Made by a program: the position numbers and the translations under genes
Shown: one piece after another, positions 33,663-40,364 of the stretch
Layout: every line of letters begins with the position of its first letter
How positions within the stretch are numbered: position 1 is the stretch's first letter
Notes under the pieces: generated by a model
What the model was told of the DNA's origin: nothing
What the model saw: the letters and a program-made list of their open reading frames with translations, nothing else
Database searches by the model: none
Assembly: GCA_964637835.1 (NCBI GenBank)
Contig: CAZWYF010000015.1
Coordinates: forward strand, 1 to 64,000
DNA length: 64,000 nt
Reading direction: 5' to 3'
DNA from: Glo-17 sp964637835
Lineage (GTDB): Bacteria; Krumholzibacteriota; Krumholzibacteriia; LZORAL124-64-63

Positions 33663-34859
33663 ATGAAGAAGGCGAGCCTGTCGCAACTCGATCCGCAGGG
33701 CCAACGGGTCCTGATGCGGGTCGATTTCAACGTCCCCCTCGACGCCGACCGGAACATCACCGACGACACCCGCATCCAGGCCGCCCTGCCATCGATACGG
33801 CACGTCCTCGACGGTGGGGGCAGTGTCGTGCTCATGAGTCACCTCGGTCGTCCCAAGGGCGAGGTCAAGGCGGAGTACTCCCTGCGGCCGGTGGCCGACC
33901 GGCTCGCCGAGCATCTCGAGGCGCCCGTGAAGTTCGCGGCCGACACCGTGGGCCCGGATGCCGAGAGCAAGGTGGACGGCCTGCAGCCCGGCGAGGTGCT
34001 CCTGCTGGAGAACCTGCGCTTCAACGCGGGGGAGACCAGGAACGAGGCCGGCTTCGCCCGCGCTCTCGCCGCCTTCGGTGATGCCTACGCCAACGACGCC
34101 TTCGGCACCGCCCACCGTGCCCACGCCTCCACGGTGGGCGCGGCCGGGCACTTCGAGCGCCGCTACGCCGGCTTGCTCATGGAGAAGGAACTCGACTACC
34201 TGGGCGGTCTGCTCGCGGATCCCGCGCGGCCGTTCACCGCCATCCTCGGCGGTGCCAAGGTGGACAGCAAGGTGGACGTGATCCGCAACCTGCTCGATCG
34301 CGTCGACCATCTGCTGCTCGGCGGCGGCATGATCTTCACCTTCTTCAAGGTCATGGGCCTGAGCATCGGCGACAGCCTGCTCGACGAGCCCAGCCTGAAG
34401 GCCGCCGAGGAGATCCTCGCCCAGGCCAAGCAGAGCGAGACGGAACTGGTGCTGCCCACCGACGTGGTGGTGGCCAGCGACTTCGCCGACTCGGCCGAGC
34501 ACCGGACCGTGCTGGTGACCGACATCCCCGACGGCTGGCAAGGCCTGGACATCGGACCGAAGTCGGCCGCGCAGTTCGCCGGGACCATCGCCGGGTCCCG
34601 CGCGATCTTCTGGAATGGCCCCATGGGCGTCTTCGAGATGCCGTCCTTCGCCGAGGGGACGCGCAAGGTGGGGCAGGCCGTGGCGGATGCCACGAACAAG
34701 GGGGCCAGGTCCGTGGTCGGTGGCGGCGACAGCGTGGCCGCCCTCAACCAGCTGGACCTCGCCGACCAGATCAGCCACGTCTCCACCGGCGGCGGCGCCT
34801 CGCTGGAGTTCATGGCCGGCCAGGAACTGCCGGGCGTCTCCGCACTGAGCGACGCCTGA
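33663..34859 (+). CDS. pgk: phosphoglycerate kinase
   Basis: A glycolytic/gluconeogenic enzyme of 398 residues, the normal family length, that interconverts 1,3-bisphosphoglycerate + ADP and 3-phosphoglycerate + ATP. Hallmarks: RVLMRVDFNVPLD (near 15-28), VVLMSHLGRPKGEV, LLLENLRFNAGET, ANDAFGTAHRAHAST, TAILGGAKVDSKVDVI, IFWNGPMGVFE and the C-terminal GGGDSVAALNQ ... STGGGASLEF. The ATG at 33663 has a strong GGGAGG site 5 bases upstream and its own promoter. The comF frame reads into it without a stop. Confidence 0.97.
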   Translation: MKKASLSQLDPQGQRVLMRVDFNVPLDADRNITDDTRIQAALPSIRHVLDGGGSVVLMSHLGRPKGEVKAEYSLRPVADRLAEHLEAPVKFAADTVGPDAESKVDGLQPGEVLLLENLRFNAGETRNEAGFARALAAFGDAYANDAFGTAHRAHASTVGAAGHFERRYAGLLMEKELDYLGGLLADPARPFTAILGGAKVDSKVDVIRNLLDRVDHLLLGGGMIFTFFKVMGLSIGDSLLDEPSLKAAEEILAQAKQSETELVLPTDVVVASDFADSAEHRTVLVTDIPDGWQGLDIGPKSAAQFAGTIAGSRAIFWNGPMGVFEMPSFAEGTRKVGQAVADATNKGARSVVGGGDSVAALNQLDLADQISHVSTGGGASLEFMAGQELPGVSALSDA

Positions 34860-34862
34860 TCC

Positions 34863-34898
34863 GGCATCGGCATCGGCACCGGTATCGGCATCGGCACC
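34863..34898. repeat. two 18-bp units of a GGCATC-type hexamer repeat
   Basis: Immediately after the pgk stop, six-base units (GGCATC, GGCATC, GGCACC) occur twice as an 18-bp block (34863-34880 and 34881-34898, one mismatch). No hairpin with a T-tract is evident. The rest of 34899-35001 shows nothing recognisable. Confidence 0.7.
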
Positions 34899-35001
34899 GG
34901 GGGCGGCGCTGTGGCTGGCACCGGCACCCGGGAACCGTCGCTGGCACCAGCGGCGGCCCGGGTGGCCGCCGCCGCGTTCGCCAGAGAGTCGCGACCACTG
35001 G

Positions 35002-35030
35002 TTGACAGAACTCGGGCACGGGTATTAACT
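35002..35030 (+). promoter_or_regulatory. promoter of secG-tRNA-Leu
   Basis: TTGACA (35002-35007) is followed by TATTAA (35023-35028, 15-base spacer) or TTAACT (35025-35030, 17-base spacer). Which -10 is used cannot be told. The predicted leader (about 130 bases) contains the 18-bp repeats. Confidence 0.55.
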
Positions 35031-35072
35031 TTCCCACCCCTCGATCACCTGGGTGGGCGAGGGTTTCGCTTG

Positions 35073-35141
35073 TCGCGGAGTCTCGGACCTTCGCGGAGTC
35101 TCGGACCTTAGCGGAGTCTCGGATCGCGGAGTCTTGGACCT
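35073..35141. repeat. four tandem 18-bp repeats in the secG leader
   Basis: Units at 35073-35090, 35091-35108, 35109-35123 (three bases short) and 35124-35141 share the core GCGGAGTCTCGGA, with one T change in the last. They lie between the secG promoter and its ribosome site, so they would be transcribed into the 5' untranslated region. Confidence 0.85.
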
Positions 35142-35169
35142 GCGCTTCAGCCGCCAGGAGTAGCCCGGC

Positions 35170-35619
35170 ATGTACATCCTGTTCACCGTGATCCACGTGC
35201 TGATCAGCATCGTCCTCTCCGTCTCGGTCCTGCTGCAGAGCAGCAAGGGCGGTGGCCTCGCCGGCGCCTTCGGCGGCACCGGGGGCGCGCCGCAGCAGCT
35301 GCTGGGTTCCCGCGGCATGACCACGCTGCTGCACAAGGTCACCATCTGGTCCGGCATCGGCTTCATGGTCACGTCGCTGGCGCTGTTCATGATGTCGGGG
35401 AGCCGTGCCACCGGCTCGGGCAGCGTCCTCGAGGAGGCGCAGCAGAGCGGCCAGATCGATGCCGACCTGCCGGCCCCGCCGATCACCGACGAAGGCGCCA
35501 TGCCGCCGCCCCCCCCCGCGGCGGCCGAGGGCGAGGCCGAGGAGCCGACCGGCGGCGCCGGTGGAAACGATGGTGGCGGCACCGACCAGCCGGAGCAGTC
35601 CGGCGGCGGCAGCCAGTAG
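35170..35619 (+). CDS. secG: SecG preprotein translocase subunit with long Pro/Gly-rich tail
   Basis: The product has 149 residues. It has two membrane helices (FTVIHVLISIVLSVSVLLQ and IWSGIGFMVTSLALFMMS) joined by the conserved loop QSSKGGGLAGAFGGTGGAPQ. It is an auxiliary subunit of the SecYEG channel. The C-terminal about 65 residues are an acidic, Pro/Gly/Ala-rich extension (PPPPPAAAEGEAEEPTGG) longer than in E. coli (110 residues in total). AGGAG lies 9 bases before the ATG. tRNA-Leu follows after 37 bases, as in the E. coli secG-leuU order. Confidence 0.93.
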   Translation: MYILFTVIHVLISIVLSVSVLLQSSKGGGLAGAFGGTGGAPQQLLGSRGMTTLLHKVTIWSGIGFMVTSLALFMMSGSRATGSGSVLEEAQQSGQIDADLPAPPITDEGAMPPPPPAAAEGEAEEPTGGAGGNDGGGTDQPEQSGGGSQ

Positions 35620-35656
35620 CAGTCGATCGAGGCCGGGATCGCGCCACGAGTTCGTG

Positions 35657-35742
35657 GCCCGGGTGGTGGAACTGGTAGACACGCTATCTTGAGGGGGTAG
35701 TGGCCACAAGCCGTGCGGGTTCGAATCCCGCCCCGGGCACCA
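35657..35742 (+). tRNA. tRNA-Leu (anticodon GAG), CCA encoded
   Basis: An 86-base class II tRNA. The acceptor stem GCCCGGG pairs with CCCGGGC (35732-35738). The D arm is GTGG...CAC, the anticodon stem is CTATC/GGTAG, and the loop TTGAGGG gives anticodon GAG for CUC/CUU. It has a long variable arm (about 14 bases), the T arm GCGGG-TTCGAAT-CCCGC and a terminal ACCA. No separate promoter was seen, so it is probably processed from the secG transcript. Confidence 0.95.
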
Positions 35743-35749
35743 CGCACGA

Positions 35750-35776
35750 GGGGCTCTCCGCGAGGAGAGCCCCTTC
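35750..35776 (+). terminator. hairpin terminator after tRNA-Leu
   Basis: A perfect 10-bp stem (35750-35759 with 35764-35773) with a GCGA tetraloop is followed only by TTC. The T-tract is short, but the position right after the tRNA supports a terminator. Confidence 0.65.
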
Positions 35777-35928
35777 GCGTGGATGGTGCGTCGCCCATCC
35801 GACCGTGGGCCGGCCCATGGCGATCGCCAGCGCGCCCCGCGATGGTCATGGCGCGTTCCTGCATGACACCTCATGGCGCGAAGACCGACGGATCATCGTC
35901 GAGTCGTCGCGGATGAAGTCCGCGGCGT
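35777..35928. other. non-coding stretch before the repeat array
   Basis: No gene, RNA or strong promoter is seen here. Near its end (35909-35923) lies a small inverted repeat, GCGGA-TGAAG-TCCGC, which recurs after the scaffold gap. Confidence 0.5.
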
Positions 35929-36199
35929 GCGCAGCGTGATGCCATCGATCNNNNNNNNNNNNNNNNNNNNNNNNNNNNNNNNNNNNNNNNNNNNNNNNNN
36001 NNNNNNNNNNNNNNNNNNNNNNNNNNNNNNNNNNNNNNNNNNNNNNNNNNGCGGATGAAGTCCGCGGCGTGCGCAGCGTGATGCCATCGATCGCGCAGCG
36101 TGATGCCATCGATCGCGGCGGTGATGCCATCGATCGCGCAGCGTGATGTCATCGATGGCGGCGGTGATGTCATCGATGGCGGCGGTGATGTCATCGATG
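35929..36199. repeat. tandem array of 21-22-bp repeats with ATCGAT core, interrupted by the scaffold gap
   Basis: Seven units are visible: 35929-35950 before the gap, and 36071-36092, 36093-36114, 36115-36135, 36136-36157, 36158-36178 and 36179-36199 after it. Each contains GTGATG(C/T)CATCGAT. The first half of each unit alternates between GCGCAGC and GCGGC. The 42 bases before the gap (35909-35950) are identical to the 42 bases after it (36051-36092). Units lack the spacer/repeat architecture of CRISPR. The array lies upstream of the histone-like gene promoter. Confidence 0.85.
35951..36050. other. scaffold gap (100 N)
   Basis: Exactly 100 undetermined bases, a conventional size for a gap of unknown length. 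Because both edges carry the same 42-bp sequence, the true gap may hold further repeat copies or may not exist at all. Confidence 0.95.
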
Positions 36200-36263
36200 G
36201 TGGCGAGAGCGATCACGATCTTCGAAGCATGAACAAGTTTTTGCTGAAATCGTCGAATGATCC

Positions 36264-36293
36264 TTGACAGTGTTTTTCTACTCTTCAGATAAT
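36264..36293 (+). promoter_or_regulatory. strong sigma70-type promoter of the histone H1-like gene
   Basis: TTGACA (36264-36269), an 18-base spacer and GATAAT (36288-36293) stand in the most AT-rich patch of the region (36220-36300). The predicted start is near 36300. The in-frame ATG at 36292 overlaps the -10 box and so cannot be the translation start. Confidence 0.7.
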
Positions 36294-36408
36294 GCACCTG
36301 CTTCAGATCGACTCACTCGAGTCACTGCAAGCAGCTAGAGTCCGCCCGTCGCCCGAGGGTGCAGGGCCGGAGCGGAGCAAGGATCAACCCGACAAGCGAG
36401 GTCCAAGG

Positions 36409-36816
36409 ATGGAGGAGAGAACCCTGCTCGCGGCGGCTGCTGGCAAGACTGTCGCCAAGAAGACCACGAAGAAGGCCACGAAGAAGAAGGCCACCAAGAA
36501 GAAGGCGACCAAGAAGAAGGCGACCAAGAAGAAGGTCGCCAAGAAGGCCGCCAAGAAGACCACCAAGAAGGCCGCCAAGAAGGCCACGAAGAAGAAGGCC
36601 ACGAAGAAGAAGGCGACCAAGAAGAAGGCGACCAAGAAGGCGGCCAAGAAGACCACCAAGAAGGCCGCGAAGAAGGCCACCAAGAAGGCGGCCAAGAAGG
36701 CGACCAAGAAGACCACGAAGAAGGCGGCCAAGAAGACCACGAAGAAGGCTGCCAAGAAGACGACGAAGAAGACCGCCCGCAAGGCGCCGGTGCGCAAGAC
36801 GGCGAAGAAGGTCTGA
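36409..36816 (+). CDS. histone H1-like (HctB-type) Lys/Ala/Thr-repeat DNA-binding protein
   Basis: The product has 135 residues. After MEERTLLAAAAGKTVAKK, the chain is almost entirely repeats of KKATKK, KKTTKKAAKK and KAAKKATKK type, ending TARKAPVRKTAKKV. About half the residues are lysine, in a genome where most proteins are strikingly lysine-poor. This matches the C-terminal-tail type of bacterial H1-like proteins (HctB, AlgP-like), which bind DNA by charge and compact the nucleoid. The ATG at 36409 is preferred over 36292 because of the promoter and a GAGGT site 7 bases upstream. Repeats of the AAGAAG type make copy-number change likely, so length may vary among strains. Confidence 0.85.
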   Translation: MEERTLLAAAAGKTVAKKTTKKATKKKATKKKATKKKATKKKVAKKAAKKTTKKAAKKATKKKATKKKATKKKATKKAAKKTTKKAAKKATKKAAKKATKKTTKKAAKKTTKKAAKKTTKKTARKAPVRKTAKKV

Positions 36817-36902
36817 CACGTCGCCGTCCCGGCGCGGGCTTCGGCCGTCGGCGCCAGGGCGCAGGGAGCGACTCCGCCGGGGATCGCTCCTGGTCGCCAG
36901 AA

Positions 36903-36934
36903 GAAAGCCGCCCGGGCTCCGGCCCGGGCGGCTT
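36903..36934. terminator. bidirectional intrinsic terminator
   Basis: A perfect 14-bp stem (36903-36916 with 36921-36934) with a TCCG loop begins with AAA and ends with TTT. It lies between the convergent histone-like gene and outer-membrane-protein gene and can serve both strands. Confidence 0.85.
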
Positions 36935-36990
36935 TCGTCAGCGGGGTCGCGATCCGAGCCGGTGCGGCGCGAGGCTAGCGTCCGGCGGCC

Positions 36991-37851
36991 CTAGCGTCCG
37001 GCGGCCTCGGCCATCTCCGCCTCGTGCAGGGCGCGGATGTCGCCAGGCACCACGTCGATGAAGAAGGAGATGCCGGCGGTGATGTCGGTGAACGAGACGG
37101 TCTCGGTGTAGTGGAGCTCGTCACGCGACATGGCGAACGTCGTCAGGTTGAACTGGACGAAGGCCGACGTGTCGGCGAAGAGGTCGTGCTCCAGACCGAA
37201 GGTGCCGGTGAGGTAGAGGCCGCTGACGTCCTCGAGGTTGCTGAAGCGGTTGATCACGCCGCCGAAGCCGAAGCCCATGTAGGGGTGGATGCCCAGCAGG
37301 CTGAAGCGGTCGAAGTCGTAGATCATCTCGAGGCCGCCGCGGAAGATCTGCACGCTGTCGTCGCGGTCGATCTCCTCGCGGACGAAGTTGTCCGGCTCCT
37401 CGGTGTTGACCATGGTCAGCACGGCCTCGGAGGCGCTGTAGGCGAGCGACAGGTCGAGGTGGAAGTTGTCCGTGAGGTAGGAGCCCACGCGGACGCCGAA
37501 GGTGTAGCCGTCCTCGAGCTTCTTGATGGGGCCGTCGTAGATCTCGTAGTCGAGCTCGGAGGGTTCCCAGATCGTGCCGTCGTAGCCCATGATCAGCTCG
37601 GCGCCCTCGGTGAGGTACGTGCGATCGCCCTTCACCGGCAGGTTGAGGTACTCGTCGCCGCCGAACTGCCCACCGAAGATCCGCACGCTGTAGGCCTTGA
37701 TCTTGTAGTCTTCCCAGGTGAGTTCGGGCTCGGCGGTGGCGTCGTCGGCCTCGAGGGGATCGGCAGCGGCCGCATCCTGTGCCATGGCGGTCCCGGCCGG
37801 CAGGACCAGGACGAGGCAGCAGAGAAGGGCGAGGAAGAACCTGGAATTCAT
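36991..37851 (-). CDS. exported outer-membrane beta-barrel protein, function unknown
   Basis: The product has 286 residues. A signal peptide (MNSRFFLALLCCLVLVLPAG, cleavage near TAMAQ) precedes an acidic spacer (DAAAADPLEADDATAEPELT) and then beta-strand-like segments typical of small OmpA-like or OmpW-like barrels (YTFGVRVGSYLTDNFHLDLS, LGIHPYMGFGFGGVINRF, TFGLEHDLF, ITAGISFFIDVV). The last about 18 residues are helical and polar rather than ending in an aromatic. The ATG at 37849-37851 is preferred to a GTG 9 bases upstream because GAGGTG lies 9 bases before it. It is transcribed alone, divergent from the EF-G-like gene. Confidence 0.7.
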   Translation of the reverse strand: MNSRFFLALLCCLVLVLPAGTAMAQDAAAADPLEADDATAEPELTWEDYKIKAYSVRIFGGQFGGDEYLNLPVKGDRTYLTEGAELIMGYDGTIWEPSELDYEIYDGPIKKLEDGYTFGVRVGSYLTDNFHLDLSLAYSASEAVLTMVNTEEPDNFVREEIDRDDSVQIFRGGLEMIYDFDRFSLLGIHPYMGFGFGGVINRFSNLEDVSGLYLTGTFGLEHDLFADTSAFVQFNLTTFAMSRDELHYTETVSFTDITAGISFFIDVVPGDIRALHEAEMAEAAGR

Positions 37852-37961
37852 GCAGGGCACCTCGGCACGGAGAGAGGATTCCGGTGGGGCCGGCGACGGC
37901 GCTCGGCGCCAGCCCGCCGGGGCGGCCGTGACCGCTCCGGTGGTCCGTCGGGCGACTCCTA

Positions 37962-37990
37962 ACGGTAATGTCTGCCCGATGGGGTGTCCA
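37962..37990 (-). promoter_or_regulatory. candidate promoter of the outer-membrane protein gene
   Basis: On the minus strand, TGGACA (37985-37990), a 17-base spacer and TACCGT (37962-37967) would start transcription near 37955, about 100 bases before the ATG. The -35 is one base off consensus; the -10 is weaker. Confidence 0.4.
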
Positions 37991-38094
37991 GCCGGATTTG
38001 GCGCGCTGATCGCTTGCCATGAAGGTAGGAAACCGGCCCACCGGGGACAAGAGGGAGCGCGTCATGAGGGGGCGTGGGGGCGGCTGGGGCCGTA

Positions 38095-38123
38095 TTGACA
38101 CGCAACGGGGCGCACACTACTAT
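38095..38123 (+). promoter_or_regulatory. promoter of the EF-G-like/yebC/ruv operon
   Basis: A perfect TTGACA (38095-38100), a 17-base spacer and TACTAT (38118-38123). The predicted leader is about 135 bases before the TTG start at 38264. Confidence 0.65.
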
Positions 38124-38263
38124 TCTCGCTCGCCACGAACCGAATCCCTCGCGCCGCCGCCGGGCTCTGCTGACCGGGCGGCGGCGCGATGCACACGCCG
38201 GTCGCCAGGCGGTGGCGGCCCCCGATCCGGCCCGCACCTCGTACCGACCCGGGAGGACGATCC

Positions 38264-40354
38264 TTGAAGAGCTATCCCATCGACAAGATCCGGAACATCG
38301 CCCTGATCGCGCCGCACGGGGTGGGCAAGACCGCACTGGCCGATGCCATGCTGCACGTCACCGGCAAGGTCGGTCGCCGGGGCAACGTCGACGACGGCAG
38401 CTCCGTCTTCGACTACCTCGACGAGGAGATCGAGAAGAAGCAGACCATCTCCGCGACGCTGGCGTGGACCGAGGTGGACGGCCACAAGCTGAACCTCATC
38501 GACACGCCGGGAGTCGAGGATTTTCGCGGAGACGTCTACGCCAGCCTCCCGGTGATCGAGGGCGCGTACTTCCTGGTCAAGGCCGATGGTGGCTACGAGG
38601 TGGCCTCGGACGCCGTGTGGCGCACGCTGCGGCAGCACGAGGTGCCCTCGCTCATCGTGGTCAACCGCATGAACAAGGAGCACGCCGACTGGGAGGGCAC
38701 GCTGGAGACCCTGCGGGAGAACGTGGGCGTCAACGCCGTGCCCATCCATCTGCCCATCGGGTCCCAGGAGAACTTCCGCGGCGTGGTCGACCTGCTGACC
38801 ATGAAGGCCCACGTGATGGAGAACGGCGAGTTGACGATCCAGGACATTCCCGCCGAACTGGCCGACGCCGCCCAGGCGGGGCGCGAGGCGCTCATGGATC
38901 CGGCGGCCGAGGCCGTGGAGGAGCTCACCGAGAAGTATCTCGAGGAGATGACCCTCACCGACGAGGAACTGATCCGCGGCCTGAAGGCCGGCGTGGCGCA
39001 GGGCACCGTCTACCCCGTCCTGACCACGGCCGCCGACAGCGAGGTGGGCGTGATGGCGACGCTGAAGGCCGCCGTCGGCCTGATCCCCAGCCCGGCCGTG
39101 CGCACGGAGATCGAGGGCGTCGATCCCGACAGCGGTGAGGACAAGACCTTCGCCTGCAGCCCCGACGGCGATCCGCTGCTGTTCGCCTTCAAGAAGCAGT
39201 ACGAGGCGCAGGGCGGCGACATCGTCTGGCTCCGCGTCTTCAGCGGCCAGGTCAAGAGCGGCGACAACCTGACCACCGGCGCCAGCAGCGAGGGCGAGCG
39301 GCTCGGCCAGATGTCTGCCGCGGTGGGGCGCCAGAAGGACAAGGTGGAGGTGGCCACGGCTGGCGACATCGTCCAGGCCGCCAAGCTCAAGGTGACCGCC
39401 ACCGGCATCACCTTGACCAGCAAGGGCGACTTCAAGCTCAAGCCGTTGCCGTTCCCCGTGCCCACCAACGCCGAGGCCATCCGTCCGGTCACCCAGGGCG
39501 ACGAGGACAAGATGGCGGCCGGCCTGAACAAGATCCACGAGGAGGACCTCACCTTCGAGATCAAGCACCAGCCGGAGCTTTCGCAGACCCTGCTGGTCAC
39601 CCAGGGCGACATGCACACCGCGCACATCCTCGACAAGCTGAAGAAGATCAACGGCGTGGAGGTGGAGCGCTCGCGTCCGCGCGTGGCGTTCAAGGAGACG
39701 GTCAAGGGCAAGACCGAGGTGCAGGGCCGGCACAAGAAGCAGACGGGCGGTCGTGGCCAGTTCGGCGACGTCCACCTGCGCATCGAGGCCAACGAGCGCG
39801 GCGGCGGCTTCGAGTTCCTCGACGAGATCGTCGGCGGCGTGGTGCCCAACAAGTTCATCCCCGCCGTGGAGAAGGGCTGCCGCGAGACCCTGGCCGACGG
39901 CCTGATCGCCGGCTACGAGATGGTGGACATCAAGGTGGCGCTGTTCTTCGGCAGCTACCACAACGTGGACTCGAGCGAGGCCGCCTTCAAGTCCGCCTCG
40001 CGCATCGCGCTGCAGAAGGCCGTGGAGGAGAAGGCCAGCGAGCTGCGGCCGGTGATCCTCGAGCCCATCATGACCGTCCGGATCACCGTGCCCAAGGACT
40101 ACATGGGCGATGTGATGGGCGACATCTCCACGCGCCGCGGCGCCATCCAGGGCTCCGAGGCCGATGGTGGCTTCCAGATCGTCTCGGCCCAGGTCCCGCA
40201 GGACGAACTCTACCAGTACGCCATCGCGCTGCGCGCCATGAGCCAGGGCACCGGGACGTTCAGCATGGAGTTCTCCCACTACGCCGAGGTGCCCGGCGAC
40301 GTCCAGAAGCGGCTGATCGAGGAGTACCAGGCCAGCCGCCAGAAGAGCGACTAG
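38264..40354 (+). CDS. EF-G-like translation GTPase (FusA2-type) with altered G3 and G4 motifs
   Basis: The product has 696 residues with the five-domain layout of EF-G. G1 is APHGVGKT (16-23). G3 reads DTPGVEDF (80-87) instead of DTPGHVDF, so the catalytic His is Val. G4 reads NRMN (134-137) instead of NKxD, so the Asp that normally recognises guanine is Asn. Domain II (DGDPLLFAFKKQY ... VFSGQVKSGDNL), domain IV (GRHKKQTGGRGQFGDVHLRI) and domain V (EPIMTVRITVPKDYMGDVMG) are intact. The TTG at 38264 follows GGGAGG by 8 bases. It resembles EF-G-2 paralogues rather than the housekeeping factor, which would be encoded elsewhere. It leads the yebC-ruvCAB group. Confidence 0.85.
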   Translation: MKSYPIDKIRNIALIAPHGVGKTALADAMLHVTGKVGRRGNVDDGSSVFDYLDEEIEKKQTISATLAWTEVDGHKLNLIDTPGVEDFRGDVYASLPVIEGAYFLVKADGGYEVASDAVWRTLRQHEVPSLIVVNRMNKEHADWEGTLETLRENVGVNAVPIHLPIGSQENFRGVVDLLTMKAHVMENGELTIQDIPAELADAAQAGREALMDPAAEAVEELTEKYLEEMTLTDEELIRGLKAGVAQGTVYPVLTTAADSEVGVMATLKAAVGLIPSPAVRTEIEGVDPDSGEDKTFACSPDGDPLLFAFKKQYEAQGGDIVWLRVFSGQVKSGDNLTTGASSEGERLGQMSAAVGRQKDKVEVATAGDIVQAAKLKVTATGITLTSKGDFKLKPLPFPVPTNAEAIRPVTQGDEDKMAAGLNKIHEEDLTFEIKHQPELSQTLLVTQGDMHTAHILDKLKKINGVEVERSRPRVAFKETVKGKTEVQGRHKKQTGGRGQFGDVHLRIEANERGGGFEFLDEIVGGVVPNKFIPAVEKGCRETLADGLIAGYEMVDIKVALFFGSYHNVDSSEAAFKSASRIALQKAVEEKASELRPVILEPIMTVRITVPKDYMGDVMGDISTRRGAIQGSEADGGFQIVSAQVPQDELYQYAIALRAMSQGTGTFSMEFSHYAEVPGDVQKRLIEEYQASRQKSD

Positions 40355-40364
40355 GAGGTCCGTC

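Larger units (their letters stand above)
37852..38263. other. 412-bp divergent intergenic region
   Basis: The region separates the minus-strand barrel gene from the EF-G-like gene. It holds one candidate promoter for each direction (annotated separately). I see no structured RNA, repeat or credible small gene in it. Confidence 0.6.

Noticed and set aside
35929..36199. CRISPR array
   Set aside because: The 21-22-bp units are contiguous, with no unique spacers and no cas genes nearby.
36292..36408. Upstream ATG for the histone-like protein
   Set aside because: It overlaps the -10 box of a strong promoter, and the extra 39 residues do not look like the family.
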